Assembly (NCBI RefSeq): GCF_028710345.1
Contig: NZ_JAQTUH010000001.1
Coordinates: 310,001-374,000, forward strand
DNA: 64,000 bases
Source: Sulfuricurvum sp.
GTDB lineage: Bacteria; Campylobacterota; Campylobacteria; Campylobacterales; Sulfurimonadaceae
Reading direction: 5' to 3'
The notes under the pieces are model-generated. The model was not told where the DNA came from, searched no databases, and worked only from the letters and a program-made list of their open reading frames with translations. Of this stretch, positions 44,621 through 53,409 are shown piece after piece (positions within the stretch are counted from its first letter, which is position 1; each line of letters starts with the position of its first letter). Position numbers and translations under genes: made by a program.

Positions 44621-45449
44621 TGTTGAAATTGCCCTGATTGCCCTTTTTGTGATGGGGGTTGCCGTTATTGTTGCGGTCATTTACACGCTCCATGAGATAG
44701 CTCATATCAATCAATGGGGGGTGATTGCGCTTGGGGTGTTAGTTGGCTCTATCGGATTGGGAAAAATCCTTTCGCATATCGCCATTGAACCGCTTAAAGA
44801 GCATTTTTATCATCTCGACCGTTTTTCAAAAGAGACACTTCATGAACTCAATCTTCCTATCAATACTATCACAGCAAATGTAGAGATGTTGCGTAAAACC
44901 CATATCGATGAGAAGTCTCAAAAACGGCTTGAGCGGATAGAATTGGCTGCGAAGATGTTAAAAGAACGGTATAATGAGCTCGATTATTTGATACAAAAAC
45001 AGATGGAACGTGAAGTTATAAAAAACTTTGATCTTAAAGAGCTAATCGAAGAGAGATTTGTCTTTTTGAATGGTTTATACCCGAGTGTAGAATGGGATAT
45101 CCGTTGTGAATCCTTTCTTGTAGATCTCGATCCTATCGGTATGGCTAAAGTAATCGATAATCTGGTGGATAACGGGGTAAAATATTCCCCTACAGAGCCA
45201 TATATCACGATTAAACTCTTTAACAATGCGATGAGTATTTGTGACCGAGGGTGCGGTATGGATGAGGTGACCCTCATGAAAATTTTTGATTCGTATTATC
45301 AAAGTGATAAAACAATGGCGGGATATGGAATCGGGCTGGGGCTGGTTAAACGCTATTGTGATCGTCATCGTATAGTGTTAAGTGTTCAATCGCAAGTGGG
45401 TGAGGGGACGTGTATTACCCTTGATTTACCACGCAAAAAAAATGGTTAA
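44586..45449 (+). CDS. Small membrane histidine kinase (intramembrane-sensing type)
   Basis: 287 residues. Two membrane helices (about 14-34 and 43-62) are separated by only about 8 residues, so no periplasmic sensor domain exists. The dimerisation helix holds His86 in LHELNLPIN; the ATP domain has NLVDNGVKYSP (N box), GCGMDEV and GYGIGLGLVK (G boxes). It overlaps the regulator gene by 35 bp, a large overlap; a TTG at 44610 would shorten it. It may sense membrane state or a partner protein, perhaps ExbB/D just downstream. Confidence 0.9.
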   Translation: MSEDWGIGLFRSVEIALIALFVMGVAVIVAVIYTLHEIAHINQWGVIALGVLVGSIGLGKILSHIAIEPLKEHFYHLDRFSKETLHELNLPINTITANVEMLRKTHIDEKSQKRLERIELAAKMLKERYNELDYLIQKQMEREVIKNFDLKELIEERFVFLNGLYPSVEWDIRCESFLVDLDPIGMAKVIDNLVDNGVKYSPTEPYITIKLFNNAMSICDRGCGMDEVTLMKIFDSYYQSDKTMAGYGIGLGLVKRYCDRHRIVLSVQSQVGEGTCITLDLPRKKNG

Positions 45450-45468
45450 AATCTAAAAAGGACAAAAA

Positions 45469-45912
45469 ATGGAAAACAGCAGCATGTTAGAGTTCGCCCA
45501 TATGGGAGTAGATTACGGAATCATCGGAATCCTTATTATCATGAGTATCACCTCATTATGGCTCTTTATCGAGAGAATGATGAGCTACGGCTCACTCCGA
45601 CTCGAAGAGTACAAAAATAAAGAAGAACTCGAACTCGATTTGGGTAATAACGTGAGCACTATCGCCACCATAGGATCAAACGCACCCTACGTTGGACTAC
45701 TAGGAACCGTACTGGGAATTATGATTACCTTCTATAGCCTAGGTGATATCGGAGCAGTCGATCCCAAAAAAATTATGACAGGATTGGCACTCGCCCTTAA
45801 AGCAACCGCAATGGGTCTCGTCGTCGCTATCCCCTCTATCGTGTTCTATAACATCCTGCTCCGTAAAATGGAGAGACTCCTCACTATGTGGGAAATTAAA
45901 AACAAAGGGTAA
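45469..45912 (+). CDS. exbB: ExbB-type proton channel subunit (MotA/TolQ family)
   Basis: 147 residues with three membrane helices. The NAPYVGLLGTVLGIMITF segment and GLALALKATAMGLVVAIPS are the MotA/TolQ/ExbB signature. With ExbD it uses the proton gradient to drive TonB for outer-membrane import. The shorter form is usual in this phylum. Codons here use more C- and A-ending triplets than neighbours. RBS AAAAGGAC lies upstream. No tonB gene is found in the window. Confidence 0.92.
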   Translation: MENSSMLEFAHMGVDYGIIGILIIMSITSLWLFIERMMSYGSLRLEEYKNKEELELDLGNNVSTIATIGSNAPYVGLLGTVLGIMITFYSLGDIGAVDPKKIMTGLALALKATAMGLVVAIPSIVFYNILLRKMERLLTMWEIKNKG

Positions 45913-45915
45913 CCC

Positions 45916-46302
45916 ATGAAAATGAAACGTATGGATACCATCAACGTTATCCCCTTTATCGACATTATGCTCGTACTGCTCGTCATGGTACTTACCACCG
46001 CGACCTTTATACGAACCGGACTTATCCCCGTTGATTTACCGGATGCCAAGGGGAGCGCAACCGAGCATAAACCATCAGAACTAAAACTCACCATCAAAAA
46101 AGATGGAACCCTCTGGGTTGATGAAACCACCACGGTGAGTTTAGAACAATTCGAACAACGGGTTGTTTCAGGGGGAAAAGAGATGACAGTAGTGCTTTAT
46201 AGCGATAAAGATGCGGCATTCCAAAACTTCGTCGGAGTGATGGATGTTCTCAAACGTCTGGGGCATGAACAGCTCTATATTGTGACCGATAAGCAAAAAT
46301 AA
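45916..46302 (+). CDS. exbD: ExbD-type biopolymer transport protein
   Basis: 128 residues: cytoplasmic MKRMDTINVIPFIDIMLVLLVMVL with the conserved Asp in the single helix (NVIPFIDIMLVLL), then a periplasmic domain starting TGLIPVDLPDA. It starts 3 bp after exbB and is followed directly by the 2OG oxygenase gene. Partner of ExbB; shares its codon bias. Confidence 0.93.
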   Translation: MKMKRMDTINVIPFIDIMLVLLVMVLTTATFIRTGLIPVDLPDAKGSATEHKPSELKLTIKKDGTLWVDETTTVSLEQFEQRVVSGGKEMTVVLYSDKDAAFQNFVGVMDVLKRLGHEQLYIVTDKQK

Positions 46303-46304
46303 CG

Positions 46305-46997
46305 ATGCATCAAATCAGTAATTACGTTTATGCTCAGGATGAACTTTTAGGTTGGGATATTCCGACTAAGCGTCTTCCTAATCCGTATAATGATTTTCCC
46401 TATATGGTATTAGAGGGGGTTCTTAGCCCCGCTGAGTGTCGCGCTATTACCGCTTGGGCATTGTCAGATAAAGAAGCGGTACGGGCAGAACTTCGTGGAC
46501 GTGCTCTTGATACTGCTATTCGTAAAACCGATATTCATACCCTTAGCCCTGAACATCGCCTCATGTATGAGCACCGTTTTGATGCGGTTCGTCGTGAGAT
46601 AGAAGAGTTTTTTGCTCTTTCGCTTAGTACACCAACCGATGTACAAGTATTAGGTTACGAGCAGGGGGGATTTTATCTCAAACACAGTGATGATGCGAGT
46701 GAACTTCGTAATCATGATGGCGATACAATTGGTTACAAAACAGTCGCTCCAGAGAGAGTCCTTACCACCGTCCTCTTTACCACCTCCTATACTCCCCATC
46801 CGACGGATACGGATCATTTTAGTGGTGGAGAGCTACTTTTTAATTATCTCTGTGATCAGTATGGCAATACGATAACTCTTCGCCCCGAAGCGGGAGATAT
46901 GGTAGTTTTTCTCAGTAACCCTTATTTTTCTCATGAAGTGCTTCCTGTCAAAGAGGGGTTTCGACTCTCTCTTGTTCAATGGCATAATGCACTATAA
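46305..46997 (+). CDS. 2-oxoglutarate/Fe(II)-dependent oxygenase (PiuC-like)
   Basis: 230 residues. The H-x-D pair is His127 and Asp129 in YLKHSDDAS, and the distal His and Arg lie in FSHEVLPVKEGFRLSL, near residues 208-220, as in prolyl-4-hydroxylase-like PiuC proteins. ERVLTTVLFTTSY forms a core strand; HFSGGELLFNY is the iron-site loop. Such proteins sit beside TonB receptors and exbBD in iron-uptake loci; their substrate is usually unknown. Starts 2 bp after exbD, so it is in one operon. Confidence 0.82.
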   Translation: MHQISNYVYAQDELLGWDIPTKRLPNPYNDFPYMVLEGVLSPAECRAITAWALSDKEAVRAELRGRALDTAIRKTDIHTLSPEHRLMYEHRFDAVRREIEEFFALSLSTPTDVQVLGYEQGGFYLKHSDDASELRNHDGDTIGYKTVAPERVLTTVLFTTSYTPHPTDTDHFSGGELLFNYLCDQYGNTITLRPEAGDMVVFLSNPYFSHEVLPVKEGFRLSLVQWHNAL

Positions 46998-47000
46998 AGA

Positions 47001-47036
47001 ATTAGGAGCATAACCTAATCTATTTTTTGGTAGAAT
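47001..47036 (+). promoter_or_regulatory. Promoter region of second TonB-receptor operon
   Basis: An inverted repeat ATTAGG-agcataa-CCTAAT (47001-47019) precedes an extended -10 box TGG-TAGAAT (47028-47036). The TTTTTGGTA-n-AAT string is shared with the first TonB-receptor promoter. No Fur-type palindrome is seen. Confidence 0.4.
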
Positions 47037-47077
47037 AGAGAATTATTTTTATTCTGAAGAGGGGGATATAAGCTGTT

Positions 47078-49021
47078 ATGCTTATGAGTCAGTCACGCTT
47101 ACGATCCCTTTTTTTGATTTCTTTAGCTCTTACTACATTTTTGAGCGCAGATGACACTCCTAAAGATGTGACAACAATCCCTTTAGAAGAGCTTCTCCAA
47201 ACCGAATATATCCCCGCCAGTCACATCGCTAATCAAATCAGTAATGCCGCTTCAGCCGTATCGATTGTTACAGCGCAGGATATAAAAGATTACGGTTATC
47301 AAACATTAGGGGATATCTTGGGGAGTATGCGTGGATTGCATACCTTTCAAGATTATTCGTATACTTTTTTAGCAGGGCGTGGTTACAGTACCCCAAAAGA
47401 GTATGCAGGTCGAATCGCGGTACTGATTGATGGATACCGCGCTGATGATAGTATGTTTGGGCAAGCGTATCTCGGCAATGACGGAATACTGGATGTCTCG
47501 ATGATTGAGCGTGTCGAATATATCCCCGGTGGGAGTTCGGCCGGATACAGTAACGGGGCATTACTGGGTGTAATCAATATTATCACCAAAAAAGGCTCCG
47601 ACATCGATGGAACTCAGGTGGCACTTGGTTTTGGACGTTATGAAACTTTAAGCCGACGGGCTACATTTGGTAAACGGTTTGAAAATGGTGTTGATATCGT
47701 AACATCGTTTTCAGATTATGATAGTAACGGTCAAAGTTATACATATAATATAAATGGCATTGATACGCTTCAAAGTAATCAGCATGGTGAAAACTCAAAA
47801 AAACTTTTCGTTAAAGGTTCTTATGAATACTTTTCTCTTGTAGCTGCATACTCAAAGCGTAATGTCGATATTCCTTCTTATCCTTATGCCGGTGAATGGA
47901 ACGACCAAGCGATTCACAATCATGATGAGAACCGATTTATTCGATTGGCTGCCGATTTCGATATAACCAATTATTTAAAATTCTCTTCTTCTGTTTGGTA
48001 TGGTTCTTATCAATATGCATTAGAAGATTCTGTATCGATGAGCTCAATGGATTCTTTGATGGAGTTTAAAGATGATGCGAAATGGTATGGTGGTGATGTA
48101 AAATTGGTTGGAACATGGTTTGATGATCATGTTATTTCAATAGGAACAGAATACCGTCATGACTACCGATGGGATAACTCCCATGTTTTTACCGATGTTG
48201 TGGCAAATGATGTTTGGTGGTCATATCATGGGAGCTATCCGGCTAGAAAAACATACAGTGTTTATGGTTACGACGAGTGGAGATGGTCTCAAGTATGGGA
48301 ATTAAATTATGGGGCTCGGTATGAAAAAAGTGATAATGGATATCATGCGTTCACTCCGCAAGCGGCATTGATTTGGAAACCCCGCTTAAGTACAGAAGTT
48401 AAACTCTCTACCGGTATAACCCATCGACAAGCAACCCCTTCAGAGGATACAACTCTAACACCTGAGCGTGTACATACAAATGAACTTGTTATTGAAGAGA
48501 GATTGGATCATCAAAACAAAATTCTAACCTCTTTTTATCAGTATCGCCTTCGGGACCAAATCTCTAAAAAAGATAATAACGGGATTGATGCTCGTGGTGT
48601 GGAAGTGGAATTTGAGAAATATTGGGATAATCGTACCCGTCTGCGGACGAGTTACGCCTATCAAAATGTAAGCGAGTCGGATACCGGACTTGCATTAGTA
48701 AACGCACCACACCATATTGCCAAATTGAATTTTTCGGTACCATTTGTGGACGAAAAATTACGGATGGGGCTAGATATACAGTATTTGGGAACTCGTCCAC
48801 TTTATACGGATGCACGTCAAGAGTATGCCCCATCTCATACATTGACGAATCTAACTCTTCTTTCACATGAATGGGTTCCTAAGAGTGATCTTTCGCTAAA
48901 AGTGAGTAATCTATTTAATAAAACGTATGGGGATGTTGTTGATCCGCAAAGCAACGGAGATTTACTTTATCCTCAAAATGGGCGGGCATTTTGGATTCAA
49001 TGGGAGTATAACTTCCGATGA
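47078..49021 (+). CDS. TonB-dependent outer membrane receptor
   Basis: 647 residues with a signal peptide (SLFLISLALTTFLSA). Plug: SNAASAVSIVTAQDIKDYGY and LGDILGSMRGLHTF, LIDGYRADDSMFG, MIERVEYIPGGSSAGYSNGA. The barrel ends with FWIQWEYNFR, the C-terminal aromatic. An upstream GAGGGGG is 12 nt away, further than usual; ATG 47084 is a little further still. Its 3' end overlaps the YfiR gene by 4 bp. The first TonB receptor (28835-30892) has a comparable YfiR-like partner. Confidence 0.93.
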   Translation: MLMSQSRLRSLFLISLALTTFLSADDTPKDVTTIPLEELLQTEYIPASHIANQISNAASAVSIVTAQDIKDYGYQTLGDILGSMRGLHTFQDYSYTFLAGRGYSTPKEYAGRIAVLIDGYRADDSMFGQAYLGNDGILDVSMIERVEYIPGGSSAGYSNGALLGVINIITKKGSDIDGTQVALGFGRYETLSRRATFGKRFENGVDIVTSFSDYDSNGQSYTYNINGIDTLQSNQHGENSKKLFVKGSYEYFSLVAAYSKRNVDIPSYPYAGEWNDQAIHNHDENRFIRLAADFDITNYLKFSSSVWYGSYQYALEDSVSMSSMDSLMEFKDDAKWYGGDVKLVGTWFDDHVISIGTEYRHDYRWDNSHVFTDVVANDVWWSYHGSYPARKTYSVYGYDEWRWSQVWELNYGARYEKSDNGYHAFTPQAALIWKPRLSTEVKLSTGITHRQATPSEDTTLTPERVHTNELVIEERLDHQNKILTSFYQYRLRDQISKKDNNGIDARGVEVEFEKYWDNRTRLRTSYAYQNVSESDTGLALVNAPHHIAKLNFSVPFVDEKLRMGLDIQYLGTRPLYTDARQEYAPSHTLTNLTLLSHEWVPKSDLSLKVSNLFNKTYGDVVDPQSNGDLLYPQNGRAFWIQWEYNFR

Positions 49022-49524
49022 AACAGATAATCGTACTCTTTTTTGTAGCTGTCATGCTTTCAGCGGGACTTCGAGCGGATGCTCTTCCAGAATACACACT
49101 TAAAGCAGCGTATTTATATAATTTTGCCCTGTTGACCGATTGGCCGAAAGAGGAAGAATCAACTGGGTTTAACATGTGTTTTTATAAAGAAAACTTGGGG
49201 AGTGCTTCTGATGCTCTTCAAAATAAAATAGTTGGAAATAAAAAAGTTAAAGTGTTAAATGTGACGACTGCCGAAGAAGCTAAAGGGTGTCAAATGCTTT
49301 TTATCCCTGAAAGTGAGGGGCAAAACGGTGAAAAAATGATCCGTCAATTGGTCAAAACACCGGTTCTAATCGTTTCAGAAAATGCGAGTAGCAATGATGC
49401 TCATATTGTTATTATTCGAGAAGGACGAAAACTTGCTTTTGATATTAGTCTGAAAGCATTAAAATATAGTAATTTATTATTGAGCTCTCGATTATTGAAA
49501 TTGGCACGTAAGGTTGAACAGTGA
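49018..49524 (+). CDS. yfiR: Periplasmic YfiR family protein (DUF4154)
   Basis: 168 residues with a signal peptide (MKQIIVLFFVAVMLSAGLRA). The canonical opening EYTLKAAYLYNFALLTDWP is the DUF4154/YfiR signature, and LAFDISLKALKYSNLLLSSRLLKLA is the matching C-terminus. The domain includes two cysteines (MCFY; KGCQ). In Pseudomonas YfiR binds the periplasmic domain of the diguanylate cyclase YfiN and holds it inactive. Here it lies between a TonB receptor and a YfiN-like cyclase, all overlapping by 4 bp. Confidence 0.9.
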   Translation: MKQIIVLFFVAVMLSAGLRADALPEYTLKAAYLYNFALLTDWPKEEESTGFNMCFYKENLGSASDALQNKIVGNKKVKVLNVTTAEEAKGCQMLFIPESEGQNGEKMIRQLVKTPVLIVSENASSNDAHIVIIREGRKLAFDISLKALKYSNLLLSSRLLKLARKVEQ

Positions 49525-50753
49525 TTTTTCTCAATCGTTTAAATGAATGGCCTATCCAAAAAAAATTGATTTATTCACACATGTTAGGTATCTTTCTTGC
49601 TTTTTTACCCGTATTTTTAGTGATGGTTGTGTACGAATATTATGCTTTACGTAATGCTGTGCTACATGAAATAAGAGTTCAAGCGGAGATTATAGGGGAA
49701 AGTTCCGCAGCAGCAATGGCATTTAGTGATAAAGAATCGGCGTTTGAGACTCTTGCGTCATTAAATGGGTCAGAAGATATGATTGCCGCGTATTTAATTC
49801 TTCCTAATGGAGGATTATTTGAAAGTTTTTATTATTCTAAGAAAGCTAAGCCACCTTATTTGAAATCTTTAAATACTCCTGTCATGTACAATGAACATTT
49901 CTCTTTTTCTGAGGTTACGATTGTAAAGCCAATTTATTTGCGCACGGAGTATGTTGGATCATTGACACTTGTTAGTGGTTTAAATTCCTTTTATACGCGT
50001 TTATCGTTTTTTTGGATACTTATTTTATCGGTAGCACTATTTGGATTTGTACTTGCCCGTTACGTAGCTTCTAAGATCAGTCATACTATTACAGAACCAT
50101 TAATGCATTTGATTGCTGTAGCACAAAAAGTGACTTCTGTACAAGATTATAATGCCTCAATATCAATTGATTCCAAAGATGAGGTAGGGAAACTTTCAAA
50201 AGCTTTTGGGGAAATGATGTCTCAGATTCATAAGCGGGATCTTTCAATGCAGCAACTTGCGTATTATGATCGCGTGAGTGGAATTGCAAATCGTCATTAC
50301 TTTGAAGAACGGATTGTTCAGGCTGTAGGGAATGCTGAACGCTATGGAACAGTTTGTTATCTTTTGATGATCGATTTGGATGATTTTAAAATAGTAAACG
50401 ACAGTATGGGACATGATGTTGGTGATATGTTACTACGTCATGTCAGTGAAAGTATTATCCATACTCTTCGACAAAATGATTTTATTTTTCGTATCGGAGG
50501 AGATGAATTTGCTGTGATTATTGAGAGTACATCTAATCTTGAATCGATTGAACAAATCGCACAGAAAGTTATTTTTGCAGTATCAACTCCTGTAGCTTTG
50601 GAAGGACAATACGTCAAGGTAGGAGCCAGCATAGGTGTTAGCTGCTTTCCAAAACATGCGCATGATGTTCGTTCGTTAATCAGAACAGCTGATGAAGCAA
50701 TGTATGAAGCAAAAAATAATGGAAAAAATAATTTTCAGATATACCGAGGATAA
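49521..50753 (+). CDS. yfiN: YfiN-like membrane diguanylate cyclase (CHASE8-HAMP-GGDEF)
   Basis: 410 residues. Two membrane helices (about 19-38 and 155-175) flank a periplasmic CHASE8-like domain; then HAMP, and GGDEF domain with the active loop RIGGDEFAVI (about residue 328). The inhibitory I-site RxxD (RQND) is five residues before GGDEF, so product feedback is expected. Makes c-di-GMP. GTG start overlaps yfiR (GTGA). With the YfiR it likely forms a ligand-controlled switch; TonB-receptor linkage suggests the ligand is imported or sensed at the outer membrane. Confidence 0.9.
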   Translation: MIFLNRLNEWPIQKKLIYSHMLGIFLAFLPVFLVMVVYEYYALRNAVLHEIRVQAEIIGESSAAAMAFSDKESAFETLASLNGSEDMIAAYLILPNGGLFESFYYSKKAKPPYLKSLNTPVMYNEHFSFSEVTIVKPIYLRTEYVGSLTLVSGLNSFYTRLSFFWILILSVALFGFVLARYVASKISHTITEPLMHLIAVAQKVTSVQDYNASISIDSKDEVGKLSKAFGEMMSQIHKRDLSMQQLAYYDRVSGIANRHYFEERIVQAVGNAERYGTVCYLLMIDLDDFKIVNDSMGHDVGDMLLRHVSESIIHTLRQNDFIFRIGGDEFAVIIESTSNLESIEQIAQKVIFAVSTPVALEGQYVKVGASIGVSCFPKHAHDVRSLIRTADEAMYEAKNNGKNNFQIYRG

Positions 50754-51108
50754 AATCTAATAGTTGACTTCAATAATCAAATGAAGCAAACTTTTTTAAT
50801 CTACTTTCCCTCTTCAAAAGATACATAACAATATTACTTTGTACAGTACCATAATATTAACTACTTATTAGCTTCCATTTTTATGTAATAACTGCATTGA
50901 AATACTTCTAAAAAATAAAATTATTCATTTAATAAACATACGAAAAACCGTATATAATATATATTAAAATATATATTTAACTATATATAGTGTTTTTAAT
51001 AGTAATTATAAAGTATAAATAATCATATAAAATACATTAAAATATATATATTAAGTATTTAAATTCAGTTTAATACTTATTTAATTCAAAAAAACGTATA
51101 CTGCTCTG
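50754..51108. promoter_or_regulatory. 355-bp AT-rich gap upstream of the XRE operon
   Basis: No gene is seen. The right half is extremely A+T-rich, with ATTAAAATATATAT occurring at 50963-50976 and 51036-51049, and runs of TATATA between. TATACT at 51097-51102 is placed so that transcription would begin at the ATG of the XRE gene (51109), with no Shine-Dalgarno between. The left half contains TTGTACAGTACC and no obvious terminator. Confidence 0.4.
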
Positions 51109-51354
51109 ATGGAAACAAACGATCTTTTTAATCTCTTGCATAATGCTCTTGAGGCACAGCGTAACGGGAAAAAAATATCGCAAAAAGAGATGGCAGAGAC
51201 ATTGGGTATTTCCATGCGCACCTACCAAGACTGGCGGTTAGGTAATGCTAAACCTCAAGCAGCCAATGCGGTGCTAGAAATGCTAGGGATGTTAGAGGAT
51301 GAAGAGATAATTCGTGTGGTGCGACGTATTAATAAATTAAAAGGTGGCAAATGA
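51109..51354 (+). CDS. XRE-family HTH transcriptional regulator
   Basis: 81 residues with one helix-turn-helix of the XRE/Cro type: SQKEMAETLGISMRTYQDWRLG, then a short helical tail. The mean length suits a single-domain regulator. It is probably autoregulated through the repeats in the AT-rich gap. It overlaps the next small gene by 4 bp (ATGA). No RBS is present near ATG 51109; see the leaderless-transcript observation. The target is unknown. Confidence 0.8.
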   Translation: METNDLFNLLHNALEAQRNGKKISQKEMAETLGISMRTYQDWRLGNAKPQAANAVLEMLGMLEDEEIIRVVRRINKLKGGK

Positions 51355-51605
51355 GTTGTTTAAGCGAACGTGAACGTATAGCTTTAGATGATATCTTTTT
51401 ATCCATGTCGGTGAACCAATCACCGTTTGAGAGATGTAAAATGGCATGTAATAATTATGCGCCGCGTTTAAAAGAGGGGGCAAAAAGTGTTATGATATTG
51501 GTTCACCCTCAAAAATATTTAAAAAGTTATCAAAATGCCAAACTTTTTGTTCGACGAAAGCAAAAGAGGATAGGACGACGATTAGGCTTTTTTAGTCATA
51601 AATAA
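51351..51605 (+). CDS. Small basic hypothetical protein
   Basis: 84 residues, not recognised. The N-terminal half has a helix pattern (ERERIALDDIFLSM) and a Cys pair (CLSE, CKMAC); the C-terminal part is strongly basic (RRKQKRIGRRLGFF). Coupled to the XRE gene by ATGA overlap, so it may be its co-regulated partner, such as an antitoxin/toxin-like or nucleic acid-binding protein, but no family motif is visible. Confidence 0.55.
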   Translation: MSCLSERERIALDDIFLSMSVNQSPFERCKMACNNYAPRLKEGAKSVMILVHPQKYLKSYQNAKLFVRRKQKRIGRRLGFFSHK

Positions 51606-51658
51606 TTCTTTAATAGGCTAAATAGTCTATAATATCGCATCTTAACTCAGGGTGTGTT

Positions 51659-52636
51659 ATGCGCTACTTTTATTCTTCCTTTTTAATCATGGCTATCGGT
51701 TTGATAGCCGCTTTTTATCTTGGCGGTCTTGCCGCTGTCTACATCACTTTTTTATTAATCGTCCTTGAAGTCTCTCTCTCGTTTGACAATGCGGTTGTCA
51801 ATGCCAAAGTGTTAGAGACGATGGAGCCGATTTGGCAAAAGCGGTTTATCTATTTTGGTCTTCCGATAGCTGTTTTTGGTATGCGTCTTGTGTTCCCCCT
51901 TGCGATTGTTTCGATTGTTACGGGGATGGGACTTATAGAGACATTACAAGTTGCGATGAATCAACCGGATGTATATGAAAAAGCACTTAAAGGGGCAGAA
52001 TCGACTATTTTTGCTTTTGGTGGGGCATTTTTGTTGATGGTATTTTTAGACTTTTTCTTCGACGAACATGATGTTAAGTGGGTGACGTTTGTCGAAGGTT
52101 CTAAAGCGATGGAACACGTTTCCGGGATTGCTAATATTGAGTTAATTACAGCGATAATCGTAGGGATTGGTTTGGGACATGTGACACAAGATTTTGGTGT
52201 CGTATTGGCATTTATGTATGGGGTATTGCTTCACTCATTACTGGGGATGCTGGATCATTTCCTCTCATCCGATACACTAAAAAGTGGGATAGCTGGATTT
52301 ATCTATCTCGAAATACTCGATGCAAGTTTCAGTTTTGATGGTGTCATCGGAGCGTTTGCCCTCACCAGTAATATTTTCATTATCATGATCGGATTGGGTG
52401 TAGGTGCGATGTTTGTACGGAGTATTACCCTCTATTTTGTTGAGCACAAAACATTATCTCAATTTCAATACCTTGAACACGGTGCCCACTATGCAATCGG
52501 TATTTTAGCGATTATTATGTTGATGAAAATCACCATGCCGGTAAGTGAAATGGTGACTGGAACCATTGGGATTGGATTAATATCCATCGCTTTCATCCAT
52601 TCGATATACGAAAACCGACAGCTCAATCAAATTTAA
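51659..52636 (+). CDS. DUF475 (TerC-like) membrane protein
   Basis: 325 residues with about nine helices. The LEVSLSFDNAVVNAKVLETM segment with its FDNAV motif and the EILDASFSFDGVIGAFALT repeat are typical of the TerC/DUF475 group of integral proteins. Relatives are linked to metal ion handling or tellurite resistance. Standalone gene; convergent with the next minus-strand gene by 4 bp. Substrate unknown. Confidence 0.85.
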   Translation: MRYFYSSFLIMAIGLIAAFYLGGLAAVYITFLLIVLEVSLSFDNAVVNAKVLETMEPIWQKRFIYFGLPIAVFGMRLVFPLAIVSIVTGMGLIETLQVAMNQPDVYEKALKGAESTIFAFGGAFLLMVFLDFFFDEHDVKWVTFVEGSKAMEHVSGIANIELITAIIVGIGLGHVTQDFGVVLAFMYGVLLHSLLGMLDHFLSSDTLKSGIAGFIYLEILDASFSFDGVIGAFALTSNIFIIMIGLGVGAMFVRSITLYFVEHKTLSQFQYLEHGAHYAIGILAIIMLMKITMPVSEMVTGTIGIGLISIAFIHSIYENRQLNQI

Positions 52637-52998
52637 CGCGCATACCGTTTAGTACTCCCTATGGGAGTGCCGTTTTGAAACATTACTTCGGATTCCAATT
52701 TCCCATTTTCGTAATAACTTTGTACTAATCCGTTCTGCTTACCTTTGGTGTAGGTAACAATCGATTCAAGCTGTCCGTTTTCGAAATAGCTTTTGGTGAT
52801 ACCGTCACGTTTGCCGTTGATATAATTCATTTCAGCTTCAAGCTTACCGCTTTCAAAATAACTTTTAGCAGGACCGTTTTTAACCCCATTTTCATAACTC
52901 TCTTCGAGTTCGATATTCCCATTGGGATAAAACTCTTTTTTTATCTCAGCGCTATTGACGATAGATAATAAAGAGAGAAGTAGTATAAATGATTTCAA
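52633..52998 (-). CDS. Exported MORN-repeat protein (YwqK-like)
   Basis: 121 residues with a signal peptide (MKSFILLLSLLSIVNSAE) and four to five tandem MORN_2-type repeats of about 23 residues, each like YENGKLESEV and NGKRDGITKSYF. Such repeats form elongated beta-sheets and occur in surface or exported proteins; family members are often named YwqK. The function is unknown. Its stop overlaps the DUF475 stop by 4 bp on the opposite strand. Confidence 0.78.
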   Translation of the reverse strand: MKSFILLLSLLSIVNSAEIKKEFYPNGNIELEESYENGVKNGPAKSYFESGKLEAEMNYINGKRDGITKSYFENGQLESIVTYTKGKQNGLVQSYYENGKLESEVMFQNGTPIGSTKRYAR

Positions 52999-53063
52999 TA
53001 GTTGTCTCCAAAATAGTATTTGTTTATTCTATAAGATAAATCCTTATAGAATATTAAAAAATA

Positions 53064-53321
53064 TTATCGTGAGTGTTTGATGGTGCGATAAGCTTTTAGA
53101 GTTCCATAGAGACTGAGGGTAAACCAGATAGCTTCCATTATAAAAGAAGCAAGGTTCCATGAATAGAATAACGATATAAGGATCATGATTGCACCAAGTG
53201 TGTTTAAAAGTGAAAACGAGAATCCTTTTGGATTCATTCGATCGACTTGCATTAAAATATAGGCTACAACGATAATAAAAACGCCGATGATGCCGATAAT
53301 ATCTCCAAAGATAGGATTCAT
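53064..53321 (-). CDS. Small membrane protein, CBU_0592-like
   Basis: 85 residues with three predicted helices: DIIGIIGVFIIVVAYILMQ, FSLLNTLGAIMILISLFY and FIMEAIWFTLSLYGTLKAY. The pattern of a polar NPKG turn after the first helix is found in small CBU_0592-type proteins. Function unknown. The upstream gap of 88 bp to the next gene contains no clear promoter. Confidence 0.6.
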   Translation of the reverse strand: MNPIFGDIIGIIGVFIIVVAYILMQVDRMNPKGFSFSLLNTLGAIMILISLFYSWNLASFIMEAIWFTLSLYGTLKAYRTIKHSR

Positions 53322-53409
53322 AAAAGTTCCTTGCGTGGTAAAGAGTGGAAAAGAAGATAGTCTGTTTTACCACGAATGTCAAGGGTTTGTATTTATGAAA
53401 AGTTTTATG

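Noticed and set aside
50754-51108. AT-rich tract as replication origin
   Set aside because: No DnaA-box cluster or dnaA/dnaN gene is nearby; a regulatory region for the XRE gene is simpler.
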